A stretch of DNA of 64,000 nucleotides, taken from contig NEVA01000009.1 in NCBI GenBank assembly GCA_002304445.1, positions 62,001 through 126,000 on the forward strand, written 5' to 3'. Position 1 is the first letter of the stretch, and each line of letters begins with the position of its first letter. Shown piece after piece: positions 53,994-62,157 of the stretch. The notes beneath the pieces are model-generated. The model saw only the letters and a list, made by a program, of their open reading frames with translations, was not told where the DNA came from and did not search any database. Origin of the DNA: Opitutia bacterium Tous-C4FEB. Its GTDB lineage: Bacteria > Verrucomicrobiota > Verrucomicrobiia > Opitutales > Opitutaceae. The translations under genes and the position numbers were made by a program.

Positions 53994-54997
53994 ACACCAA
54001 GTCCCTTCCGCTCGTCGCCATTACGATGGGCGACGCCGCCGGCACCGGTCCCGAGATCATCACCAAATCTCTTGCCCTCCCCGAGCTTCGCGCGGTTTGC
54101 CGTCCCGTGGTCATCGGCGACGCCGCTGCCATGACCCGCGCGCTTCGCTTTACCGGTGTGTCGCTAAAAATCCGCGCGCTCAAAGACGTCGCCGAAGCCA
54201 CCTCCGCCCCCGGTGAAATCGACGTTCTCGATCTCGCCAACCTCGACCTCGCCACGCTCAAGCTCGGCCACGTCGACCCGCAGGCCGGCCACGCCGCCTA
54301 CGAATACATCAAGCTCGCCACCGAGCTCGCCCTCGCCGGCCGCGTGAGCGCGGTCGTCACCTCCTCGATTAACAAGGAATCCCTAAACGCCGCCGGCCAC
54401 CACTTCGACGGCCACACCGGCCTGCTCGCGCATCTCTGCGACCGGCCGGACGCGACCATGATGCTCGTCGCCGACAAACTTCGCGTAAGCCACGTCTCCA
54501 CTCACGTCCCGCTTCGCGTCGCCATCGACCGCGTAAAACCCGACCGCATCCTCACCGTCCTCCGGCTCACCCACGACGCCGTGCGACGCCTCGGCATCGA
54601 CCGCCCCCGCCTCGCCGTCGCCGGTCTTAATCCCCATGCCGGTGAAAACGGTCTCTTTGGCGACGAAGAGGAAAAATTCATCACCCCCGCCATCGTGCAA
54701 GCCCGCGCTCTCGGCCTGGATGTTCATGGCCCTTTCGCCGGCGACACGATTTTCTTCCGCACGCTCCAGGGCGAGTTCGACGCCGGCGTCGCCATGTATC
54801 ACGACCAAGGCCACGTCGCCGCCAAGATGCTCGGCATCTGGCGCGGGGTGAACGTCACGCTTGGCCTGCCCATCATTCGCACCTCCGTGGAACACGGCAC
54901 CGATTTCGCTAACGCCGGCACCGGCCGCTCCGATCCTCGCAGCCTCAACGAAGCCCTGAAACTTGCCGCCGCCATGGCCGCCCACCCCAACCGATGA
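53990..54997 (+). CDS. PdxA2-like 4-phospho-tetronate dehydrogenase
   Basis: A 335-residue PdxA-family protein from the ATG at 53990, inside the kinase stop. Motifs: PLVAITMGDAAGTGPEIITK, VTSSINKESLNAAGHHFDGH, HAGENGLFGDEE and GVAMYHDQGHVAAKML, with the zinc-binding histidines and aspartates of PdxA. True PdxA oxidises 4-phosphohydroxy-threonine in vitamin B6 synthesis; PdxA2 oxidises and decarboxylates 4-phospho-D-threonate or -erythronate to dihydroxyacetone phosphate. Coupling to the DUF1537 kinase makes the PdxA2 role likely. The next gene starts in its stop codon region (ATGA). Confidence 0.88.
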   Translation: MNTKSLPLVAITMGDAAGTGPEIITKSLALPELRAVCRPVVIGDAAAMTRALRFTGVSLKIRALKDVAEATSAPGEIDVLDLANLDLATLKLGHVDPQAGHAAYEYIKLATELALAGRVSAVVTSSINKESLNAAGHHFDGHTGLLAHLCDRPDATMMLVADKLRVSHVSTHVPLRVAIDRVKPDRILTVLRLTHDAVRRLGIDRPRLAVAGLNPHAGENGLFGDEEEKFITPAIVQARALGLDVHGPFAGDTIFFRTLQGEFDAGVAMYHDQGHVAAKMLGIWRGVNVTLGLPIIRTSVEHGTDFANAGTGRSDPRSLNEALKLAAAMAAHPNR

Positions 54998-56799
54998 AAA
55001 CTCCCGTCCGCTTCGCCCCTCTCACCCTCGCGCTCGCTGCCGCCACCGTCGCGCTCCACGCCGCACCGCCCGTCGTCTACACCGGCACGACGCATGCCAC
55101 CACCACCGCCGACGGTGGGCTGCGCCCCGTCATCGGGGTCCACAATATCCAAGTGGTCCGCTCCAACCGCACCGCGCCTTATCATCAAGACGGTCTCGTC
55201 CACACCTACCTGCACGCGCCGATGCTCGCCCACTGGCGCGGCCACTTCTATCTCGAATACCTCAGCGGCCCCAAAAACGAGCACGACAACCCCACCGCGA
55301 CGTCACTGACCCGCTCGACCGACGGCCTCACATGGGAAGTTCCCCGCACCGTATTCCCTTCGTTTCCCCTGCCCGACGGCACGCAGACCATCGCCCACCA
55401 ACGCATGGGTTTTTATATCTCCCCCGACGACCGGCTGCTCGTGTTGTCCTTTTTCGGTAAACACCCCTCGCCCAACGACGGCGACGGCATCGGCCGCGCC
55501 GTGCGCGAGGTACGCGCCGACGGCACCTTCGGCCCGATCTATTTTCTTCGCCTCAACGGCAAGTCCGCGTTCCCCGGCTTCAAGCCGCCTTACCCGCTTT
55601 ACACCACTGCGCCCGACCGCGGCTTCGTCGCCGCGTGTGATGCGCTGCTCGCCAACAAACTCATGACCGCCCAGTGGTGGGAGGAAGACCAACTCGATGA
55701 AACGGGGTTTTACCGCGTGCGCGGCAAGGCCCTCTCCTACGTCACCCGCCCCGACGGTTCCGTGCTAGGAATCTGGAAAAACCGCCTCGTGGCCACGACC
55801 ACCGACCGCGGCCAGACGTGGACCCCCACCCAGTTTGCCGGCAACATGCCGAACAACGGTTCGAAATATTGGCTCCAGCGCACGGCCGACGGTCGCTACG
55901 GCCTCGTCCTCAACCCCACCAATCGCAACCGCTACCCGCTCGCCCTCATGACGAGCAACGACAGCGCCACGTTCACCGATCTTTTCTCAGTGCACGGTGA
56001 ACTCCCGGACCAGCGCTTCGGCGGCTACCTCAAAAACATCGGCCCGCAATACGTCCGCGGCATCGTCGAGGGCAACGGCACGCCGCCCGATGCCGCCCAC
56101 GCTTTTTGGCTCACCTACTCCGTCAACAAAGAGGATATCTGGGTCGCCCGCGTGCCCACGCCGGTCGCGGCCAGCGCCGCTGGTCCGGTCAACGACGATT
56201 TCGAGTCCGCGACGCTCGGCACCTTGCCCGCCGGTTGGAACGTTTACAGCCCGCTTTGGGCACCCGTCCGCGTCGCCGCTGCGACCGCCGGCCAACCCAA
56301 TCGCGCCCTCGAATTCCGCGACGAGGACCCCTACGACTACCCGCGCGCGATCCGCGTCTTCCCGGCCACGCACGGCGTGAAAGTGTCCTTCAAAATTTTT
56401 GCCCGCCAAACCAACGCCCGTTTCGAAATCGACCTGCTCGACGCCGCCGGCGCGCGCCCGGTGCGCCTCGCCCTCGGCGAAGACGGCCACCTCTGGGCCT
56501 GCCACGAGGGCCAGTGGATGGACGCCGGTTCTTATCAGAGCAACCAATGGCTCACGTTCGAGCTAGAGATCCCGCGTGATCCCAATGCCGACCGCTGCGC
56601 CGTCCTCATCGACGGAAAATCCCCGTTGCCCCGCCCCGCGTTCTTCACCGATCCCGTGGCGACGGTCGAGCGCCTGTCATTCCGCACCGGCGCGTGGCGC
56701 GACCGCGGCTTCGGCGGCCGCGATCTGCCGGGCGCCGACACCAAAACGCCGCTCGCGAGTTTCCTCGTCGACGACGTAGTCATCACGCCGGTGAACTGA
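54994..56799 (+). CDS. Secreted beta-propeller protein with C-terminal jelly-roll domain
   Basis: A 601-residue protein with a signal peptide (LTLALAAATVALHA). Residues ~25-390 look like a sialidase/glycosidase beta-propeller: YLHAPMLAHWRGHFYLEYLS, SLTRSTDGLTWEVP, WKNRLVATTTDRGQTWTP, KYWLQRTADGRYGLVLNP. Residues ~400-600 form a beta-sandwich like LamG/concanavalin-type domains (VNDDFESATLGTLPAGWNV, SFKIFARQTNARFEIDLLDA). I do not recognise the exact family; exo-acting hydrolases or lyases that release terminal sugars from plant polysaccharides are candidates. Its start overlaps pdxA2, unusual for an exported enzyme in a catabolic operon, and suggests it releases the substrate of the pathway (inference). 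Confidence 0.75.
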   Translation: MKTPVRFAPLTLALAAATVALHAAPPVVYTGTTHATTTADGGLRPVIGVHNIQVVRSNRTAPYHQDGLVHTYLHAPMLAHWRGHFYLEYLSGPKNEHDNPTATSLTRSTDGLTWEVPRTVFPSFPLPDGTQTIAHQRMGFYISPDDRLLVLSFFGKHPSPNDGDGIGRAVREVRADGTFGPIYFLRLNGKSAFPGFKPPYPLYTTAPDRGFVAACDALLANKLMTAQWWEEDQLDETGFYRVRGKALSYVTRPDGSVLGIWKNRLVATTTDRGQTWTPTQFAGNMPNNGSKYWLQRTADGRYGLVLNPTNRNRYPLALMTSNDSATFTDLFSVHGELPDQRFGGYLKNIGPQYVRGIVEGNGTPPDAAHAFWLTYSVNKEDIWVARVPTPVAASAAGPVNDDFESATLGTLPAGWNVYSPLWAPVRVAAATAGQPNRALEFRDEDPYDYPRAIRVFPATHGVKVSFKIFARQTNARFEIDLLDAAGARPVRLALGEDGHLWACHEGQWMDAGSYQSNQWLTFELEIPRDPNADRCAVLIDGKSPLPRPAFFTDPVATVERLSFRTGAWRDRGFGGRDLPGADTKTPLASFLVDDVVITPVN

Positions 56800-56806
56800 T
56801 CGCCGC

Positions 56807-58699
56807 ATGCCCGAACGCCTGCGCCTCCCGTTCGCCGCGCTCGCGCTCATCGCCACCGTGCTGTTGGCCTACGCCAACAGCCTCGCCGGCGAATTCGTTT
56901 TCGACGACCAATCGTCGGTCGTCGAAAACACCTCCATTCGCAGCCTCTGGCCTCCCGCCGCCGTGCTGCTCCCGCCGGCCGAGGCCGGCATTTGCGGCCG
57001 CCCATTTGCGAACCTGACGATGGCGCTCAACTACGCTCTGCACGGGCTCGACGTGCGTGGCTACCACGTCGTCAACCTCGCCCTCCACGTTCTCTCGGCG
57101 CTCATCCTCTTTGGGTTGGTCCGCCGTACCTTGTTGCTTCCGCCACTCGCCGGTCGATTTGCCACCGACGCCACCGGCATCGCGTTGGCGGTGGCCGCGA
57201 TCTGGGCGTTGCATCCGGTGCAGACGAATACCGTCAGCTACATCTCCCAACGCGTCGAAGGGCTCATGGCGCTTTGCTACCTCGCGACGCTTTACTGCTT
57301 CCTCCGCTACGCCACCTCGGGCTCACGTCGCTGGGCCGCACTCGCTGTGATTTCCTGCGTCCTCGGCATGGCCAGCAAGGAGGTCATGATCACCGCCCCC
57401 GTTGTCTTGCTGCTTTACGACCGCACGTTTTTGGCCGGATCGATCCGATCAGCCCTGCGCCTCCGTGCTTACCTCCACGGCTTGCTGGCGTCGACCTGGG
57501 TGTTTCTGGGCTGGCTGATGCTGCACGCCGAACTCGCCCAACGCGGCATCGGCTTCGCGCTCGGCGTCTCGGTCTTTGACTACGCGCTCAGCGAGAGCCG
57601 CGCGGTCTGGACCTACCTGCGGCTCGCCGTGTGGCCGCATCCGCTGGTGTTTGATTACGGCTGGGCGTTTCTCCGCGGCGTCACGGAGGCTGCGCCCTAC
57701 CTCGCGGTCATCGTCCCTCTCGTTCTCTTCTCCGGCTTCGCCCTTTGGCGCCGGTGGGCCAGCGGGTTTCTCAGCGCCTGCTTCTTCCTCATTTTGTCAC
57801 CGTCGTCGAGCATCGCCCCGATCATCCAACAACCGATCGCCGAGAGCCGTCTTTATCTGCCGTTGGCGGCCGCCGCCGCGTTGGCCGTGGTCGGGCTCTA
57901 TCTGCTCCACCGCCGCACGCTGTGGCTATGGTCTGCGGTCGCGCTCGTCTTCGCCACCCTCACATCGCGGCGAAACGAAGACTATCGCACGCCGCTCGCC
58001 TTGTGGACCGATACAGTCGCCAAACGCCCCGAGAACGCGCGGGCGCACAACAATCTCGGCAGCGCCCTGCTCCACGCCGGTCAGCCCGCAACGGCCGCAG
58101 ATCACTTTACGGCGGCTCTTCTACTCCAGCCCACCTACCCGGAGCCGCGCCAAAATCTCGGAGTTGCCCTGCTCCGCCTCGGTCGCCCCGACGCAGCCGT
58201 GACCACGTTCGAGGCCGCACTCGCACTTCAACCCGCATCCGCCTCCACCCTTTGCAATCTCGGCGAGGCTCTACTGGCGCTCGGCCGCACCGCGGAAGCC
58301 GTCGAATGCTATGAATCCGCGCTGCGCGTCGACCCCGGCCACGCTGAGGCCCACAACAATCTTAGCGTGATCTCGCTCGCCGCCGGCCGCTTCGCCGAGT
58401 CCCGCGACCACGCCGAGGCCGCGCTGCGCCGTCAGCCCGATTTCCCCGCCGCCCACTACAATCTCGGCAACGCGCTGGTCCGCGCCGGTCAACCCGCCGC
58501 CGCCATCACCGCCTACACGGCGGCGCTGCGGCTCCAACCCGACCTGATCTCAGCGCGTCACAACCTCGGCGTTGCCTTCCTGCAAAGCGGCCGCGCCGCC
58601 GAAGCCGCCACGCAATTTCGCGCCGTGCTCGCAGTCCAACCCAATCACTCCGGCGCGCGCCGCAACTTGGAGCAGGCGTTACAATCGTTGCCCCGCTAA
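56807..58699 (+). CDS. TMTC-like membrane protein with C-terminal TPR repeats
   Basis: A 630-residue protein. About ten hydrophobic segments occupy residues 1-400 (LPFAALALIATVLLAYANSL is the first). The motif FVFDDQSSVVEN and later SKEVMITAPVVLLLYDRTF, FLILSPSSSIAPI and QQPIAESRLYLPLA are typical of bacterial TMTC/DUF1736-type proteins, relatives of protein O-mannosyltransferases. Residues ~405-625 contain about six TPR units (ARAHNNLGSALLHAGQPATA, AEAHNNLSVISLAAGRFAES, PAAHYNLGNALVRAGQPAAA). A periplasmic or membrane glycosylation role is possible. It begins 7 bp after the beta-propeller gene and may be its transcript neighbour only. Confidence 0.82.
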   Translation: MPERLRLPFAALALIATVLLAYANSLAGEFVFDDQSSVVENTSIRSLWPPAAVLLPPAEAGICGRPFANLTMALNYALHGLDVRGYHVVNLALHVLSALILFGLVRRTLLLPPLAGRFATDATGIALAVAAIWALHPVQTNTVSYISQRVEGLMALCYLATLYCFLRYATSGSRRWAALAVISCVLGMASKEVMITAPVVLLLYDRTFLAGSIRSALRLRAYLHGLLASTWVFLGWLMLHAELAQRGIGFALGVSVFDYALSESRAVWTYLRLAVWPHPLVFDYGWAFLRGVTEAAPYLAVIVPLVLFSGFALWRRWASGFLSACFFLILSPSSSIAPIIQQPIAESRLYLPLAAAAALAVVGLYLLHRRTLWLWSAVALVFATLTSRRNEDYRTPLALWTDTVAKRPENARAHNNLGSALLHAGQPATAADHFTAALLLQPTYPEPRQNLGVALLRLGRPDAAVTTFEAALALQPASASTLCNLGEALLALGRTAEAVECYESALRVDPGHAEAHNNLSVISLAAGRFAESRDHAEAALRRQPDFPAAHYNLGNALVRAGQPAAAITAYTAALRLQPDLISARHNLGVAFLQSGRAAEAATQFRAVLAVQPNHSGARRNLEQALQSLPR

Positions 58700-58722
58700 C
58701 CGCCACGCGGTTTCGGCGCGGA

Positions 58723-59751
58723 CTACGTGAGCGCGACCATCGCCTTGATCACGCCGTTCTCCGGCTTCAGCCAAGAGGGAAAGGCGGCGATCATGTCATC
58801 GACGTTGGCCCGGTGCGTGATCCATGGACCGGTGTCAATGGAGCCGTCTTCGATCAGGGCGATGATGCGCGCGAAGTCGCGGGAGAGCGCGTTGCGTGAA
58901 CCCATAATCGTGAGTTCTCGCCGATGAAGCGCAGGCGCCTGCAGAAAGGAAATTTCCTGTTGCGTGATGCCGACGTAAACCAGCGTCCCGCCGAACGCAC
59001 AGTAGTTGAGCGCGTGGCTCATCGACTTGTTGCTGCCGGTCGCATCGATCACGACGTCTGCCAACTGGCCGTTTGTGATCGCTTCAAGGGCGGCGATCTC
59101 GGAGCCATCGCCCTTGGCCGCAATGGTGTGATGCACGCCGAGGCGCTCCTTGCAGAACGCGAGGCGCGCCTCGTTCATATCGAGCACGATGCAGGTCGCA
59201 CCGGCGACCTTAACAAACTCCACCGCCGACAGACCGATCGGGCCCGCGCCAATGATGAGCACATGGTCGCCCGCCTTGACCCGCGCCCGGTCCACCGCGT
59301 GACAGCCGATGGCGAGCGTCTCGACCAGCGCGAGCTGATCGTAGCTGAGTTTGCGGGAGACGTGGAGTTTTCGTGCGGGCAGCAACATGCGCTCGCAAAG
59401 GCCGCCATCACACATGACGCCGAGCGTCTGGTTCGTCGCGCAGCAATTGGTCAGTCCACGCCGGCACGAGTAACATTTTTGGCAGTTCATGTAGGGCTCG
59501 ACCGAGCAGCGGTCGCCGACCGCGACGTTGGTCACACCCGCCCCGACCGCCAGCACCTCGACGCCGAGTTCGTGCCCCGGAATACGCGGATACGAATAAA
59601 ACGGCATCTTGCCCAGAAACCCACCGAGGTCCGTGCCGCAGATGCCCACCCGGTGAATGCGGAGGAGCGCCTCGCCGGGCCCCGGCGCAGCCGGTTCGGC
59701 GATATCGATGGCGTGAAACGTCTGCGGTTTTTCGAGCTGGATGGCTTTCAT
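58723..59751 (-). CDS. Zinc-dependent medium-chain alcohol/sugar dehydrogenase
   Basis: A 342-residue MDR dehydrogenase. Catalytic zinc ligands lie in VGICGTDLGG (C) and IPGHELGVEV (H, E); the structural zinc site is four cysteines in MNCQKCYSCRRGLTNC. The Rossmann motif is LIIGAGPIGLSAVEFVK with the NAD-selecting acid in CIVLDMNE. Relatives oxidise polyols, L-threonine, or intermediates of L-fucose/L-rhamnose breakdown. It is the last gene of a minus-strand group containing an aldo/keto reductase, a mutarotase and an isomerase, which favours a sugar or sugar-acid substrate. A REP doublet separates it from the reductase gene. Confidence 0.9.
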   Translation of the reverse strand: MKAIQLEKPQTFHAIDIAEPAAPGPGEALLRIHRVGICGTDLGGFLGKMPFYSYPRIPGHELGVEVLAVGAGVTNVAVGDRCSVEPYMNCQKCYSCRRGLTNCCATNQTLGVMCDGGLCERMLLPARKLHVSRKLSYDQLALVETLAIGCHAVDRARVKAGDHVLIIGAGPIGLSAVEFVKVAGATCIVLDMNEARLAFCKERLGVHHTIAAKGDGSEIAALEAITNGQLADVVIDATGSNKSMSHALNYCAFGGTLVYVGITQQEISFLQAPALHRRELTIMGSRNALSRDFARIIALIEDGSIDTGPWITHRANVDDMIAAFPSWLKPENGVIKAMVALT

Positions 59752-59778
59752 GGGGAGGCGTGACTGGGAATCGTGCGA

Positions 59779-59847
59779 TAGGAGCCCGCTTGCGGGCGAT
59801 GGTTTGAGGTAGGCTTGGTCTCGAAATCGCCCGCGAGCGGGCTCCTA
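59779..59847. repeat. REP doublet (REPIN-like inverted repeat)
   Basis: Two 22-bp arms, 59779-59800 (TAGGAGCCCGCTTGCGGGC, then GAT) and 59826-59847, are inverted copies with one mismatch and a 25-bp spacer. Each arm is itself a small palindrome (GCCCGC against GCGGGC), the layout of paired REP elements moved by RAYT-type transposases. It lies between two co-oriented genes and could act as an mRNA stem or weak attenuator. Confidence 0.8.
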
Positions 59848-59861
59848 CAGTTGAATTCGCA

Positions 59862-60794
59862 TCAATTGTTCTCCGGCAGACCTTCTTTGTGCCCGAGATT
59901 TTTGACCGGCGCGAAGATCGCCTGCACCTCGGCGAGCAACTGCAGGTCAATCGGCTCGGCGGCCCACTTGGCCCAGTTGCGGATATTCGTCGGGTTGGCG
60001 CTCCCGGAAACCGTCGTGGCGATGTCGGGATGCGCGATTGAAAACTGCAGGGCGAGCTTCGCGATATCGGTGCCTTTCGCGGCGCAATGGGCAGCCGCAG
60101 CGCGGGCGGCGGCTTTCACGGCCTCGGGCTCTTTCAGCCAGGCGGGCAACGGCGCGTTCGTCAGCAGGCGCGCGCTAAACGGACCGGCATTCATGACGCC
60201 CACGCCCTTGGCCTTCAGATAGGGCACCATCTCGTCGGCAAAGCGGGTGTTTTGCAGCGTGTATTGGTTGTAGCTCAGCACGCAGTCCACCGGGGCCTGA
60301 TCGATGATGAACTTGAAAATCTTCATCGGGTAGCCGCTGAAACCGATGTAGCGCGCCTTGCCGGCTTTTTGGATTTTTCTGAGAGCGGGCAACGTCTCGT
60401 CCACGATCTGCTGCATCGGCACGAATTCGATGTCGTGGCACAAAATGATATCGAGGTGATCAGTGCCGAGCCGGTGCAGCGAAACATCGATGCTCTCCGC
60501 GACGCGCTTCGCGGAAAAATCGAAGTGCGCGAGATCGTAGCGGCCGAGTTTGGTGCAGAGGGTGTAGCTTTCACGCGGCACGCCTTTCAGTGCGATACCG
60601 AGCAGGACCTCGCTCATCCCCCGGCCGTAGAACGGCGAGGTGTCGATGAGGTTGAGGCCGCAGTCGAGCGCGACGCGCACGCTCCCCAGGGCCTCGTCCA
60701 GCGTAACGCTGCGAAACTCAGCCCCAAGGGAGCTGGCGCCAAAACTGAGCACAGGGAGGTGAAGATCGGTCTGACCGAGACGGCGAGTTTGCAT
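59862..60794 (-). CDS. Aldo/keto reductase (L-fucose/L-galactose dehydrogenase-like)
   Basis: A 310-residue AKR from the ATG at 60794. The TIM-barrel motifs are TRRLGQTDLHLPVLSFGASS, LIDTSPFYGRGMSEVLLGIA (with D and Y of the AKR tetrad), LCTKLGRYD (K) and LDIILCHDIEFVP (H), plus a C-terminal cofactor region (TTVSGSANPTNIRNW). The pattern is close to plant-type L-galactose dehydrogenase and bacterial L-fucose dehydrogenase, which oxidise the sugar to its lactone. It sits 55 bp after a FucU/RbsD-like mutarotase gene, which supports that pathway. The longer frame to 60884 overlaps that gene and lacks AKR character. Confidence 0.88.
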   Translation of the reverse strand: MQTRRLGQTDLHLPVLSFGASSLGAEFRSVTLDEALGSVRVALDCGLNLIDTSPFYGRGMSEVLLGIALKGVPRESYTLCTKLGRYDLAHFDFSAKRVAESIDVSLHRLGTDHLDIILCHDIEFVPMQQIVDETLPALRKIQKAGKARYIGFSGYPMKIFKFIIDQAPVDCVLSYNQYTLQNTRFADEMVPYLKAKGVGVMNAGPFSARLLTNAPLPAWLKEPEAVKAAARAAAAHCAAKGTDIAKLALQFSIAHPDIATTVSGSANPTNIRNWAKWAAEPIDLQLLAEVQAIFAPVKNLGHKEGLPENN

Positions 60795-60849
60795 GGGAAC
60801 GAACAGTTGCTGATGACGTTTAAAGGTAGGCCGCGGGCGTGCTCGCGAC

Positions 60850-61296
60850 TCAAGCGATACGACAACCCATCGTAAGGAGCACATTGCCCCAAAGGGCCTG
60901 ATCGGCCGTCTGGATCGTGAGCACGTGGTCCGGGCTCTCGACGTGTTTGTAAAAATCCCACTTCAGAATCGGCTCCAGTTTCAAGGCCGAACCGGACTCG
61001 GCGATGACCGCGCGGAACTCGTTCCAGACGGGCGGTTCGCCTTGCTGGGCGTAGGGATCGTCGGGCGGAATGCCCATGGTGTTCACATGGTCAACCGGTA
61101 CCGCGCTGAGCAGCGCCCGCAACACCTGCGCCACCGTGAGCACGCCCGGCGCGAGATTGAGGCACACGAGTTCGGCGTTGGGCCCGCGCTTCGTGGACGC
61201 CGGGTAGTTGCCGTCGGCGATGAGAATTTTCGAGTGATGCCCGGCGCGCGCGATGATGCGCAGGATCTCGGGGTGAATGAGCGAGGTTTTGAGCAT
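60850..61296 (-). CDS. FucU/RbsD-family sugar mutarotase
   Basis: A 148-residue protein. LIHPEILRIIARAGHHSKIL and IADGNYPAS contain the family active-site His (H19 or H20), D28 and N30; the C-terminal WDFYKHVESPDHVLTIQTAD is also typical. The family interconverts alpha and beta anomers of L-fucose (FucU) or D-ribose pyranose/furanose (RbsD). The neighbouring AKR and dehydrogenase point to L-fucose, L-galactose or a similar sugar. The upstream isomerase gene ends 3 bp before it. Confidence 0.88.
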   Translation of the reverse strand: MLKTSLIHPEILRIIARAGHHSKILIADGNYPASTKRGPNAELVCLNLAPGVLTVAQVLRALLSAVPVDHVNTMGIPPDDPYAQQGEPPVWNEFRAVIAESGSALKLEPILKWDFYKHVESPDHVLTIQTADQALWGNVLLTMGCRIA

Positions 61297-61299
61297 GGA

Positions 61300-62136
61300 T
61301 CAGCAGAGGGTGAGCGCGCGGCGAAACGACTCCATGGTTTGACGGGCGGCCGTCGCCGCGTCCGGCAAAGGTAAAATTTCCGCCGAAAGGTAGCCCGGGT
61401 AGTCGATCTCGCGGAGGGCCGCGATAATCGGCTCGATCGCGGTATGCCCTAGCCCGATGGCGCGACGGTTGGAGTCGGCGAAGTGCACGTGCCCCACGAG
61501 CGGCCCCGCCTCGCGCAAGGCCGCGGCCGCGTCAGCTTCCTCGATGTTCATGTGAAACAGGTCGGCGAGGATCCGGACGTTTCTGGTGCGCAAGGTCCGA
61601 AGCCAACGCGCCGTATCACCGAGGCGATTGAGCAGATTCGTCTCATAACGGTTGAGCGGCTCGTAGAGCAGTGGCACGCGGTGCACCGCCGCGGCTTCGC
61701 CCAAGTCTTCAAGTGCTTCCGCGAGCCAGGCCAACGCTTGATCCCGCGTGACGGTTCCTTCCCAACGGCCCTGCATGGAACCGATGATCGCCGGGGCTCC
61801 GAACTCGCCCGCCAATTTGATGATCTCCCGGATGAACTCGCGGGCACGCTGCCGGATCTCCGGGTCCGCGTGCGTCAGCATCAATTTGTGCACGACCCAG
61901 CCGGCTCCGGTGCCGACCGCCGCCACGCGGAGGCGGTGCTCGCCCAGCAATTCTCGCAGCAGGGTCCGATCCAGCGTGGCGGCTGATGCAGGAAAAATCT
62001 CCACCGCATCGTAGCCGAGCCGGGCTGCCTCCGCACACCCGGCCGCGAGTCCATCGGTATAAACAAACGGGCCGCCCCGGCTCTCAGGAACGAGAGAGAT
62101 CGTGATGGCGGAGCGAAAGGATGCGGCCGGTGCCAT
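61300..62136 (-). CDS. Sugar phosphate isomerase/epimerase-like TIM-barrel protein
   Basis: A 278-residue xylose-isomerase-like barrel: ITISLVPESRGGPFV, ARLGYDAVEIFPASA, IIGSMQGRWEGTVT, VPLLYEPLNRYETNLLNRL (metal E), ILADLFHMNIEEAD (D, H), GHVHFADSNRRAIGLGH (H) and GYLSAEILPLPD (E). These strand-end residues fit the divalent-metal site of 3-epimerases and hydroxypyruvate isomerase-like enzymes. No export signal, so cytoplasmic, unlike the Tat-exported relative at 34656. It directly precedes the mutarotase gene (3-bp gap), so a role in the same sugar pathway is likely; the exact reaction is open. Confidence 0.88.
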   Translation of the reverse strand: MAPAASFRSAITISLVPESRGGPFVYTDGLAAGCAEAARLGYDAVEIFPASAATLDRTLLRELLGEHRLRVAAVGTGAGWVVHKLMLTHADPEIRQRAREFIREIIKLAGEFGAPAIIGSMQGRWEGTVTRDQALAWLAEALEDLGEAAAVHRVPLLYEPLNRYETNLLNRLGDTARWLRTLRTRNVRILADLFHMNIEEADAAAALREAGPLVGHVHFADSNRRAIGLGHTAIEPIIAALREIDYPGYLSAEILPLPDAATAARQTMESFRRALTLC

Positions 62137-62157
62137 GGGTGAGGGTTGCGAAAAAAA

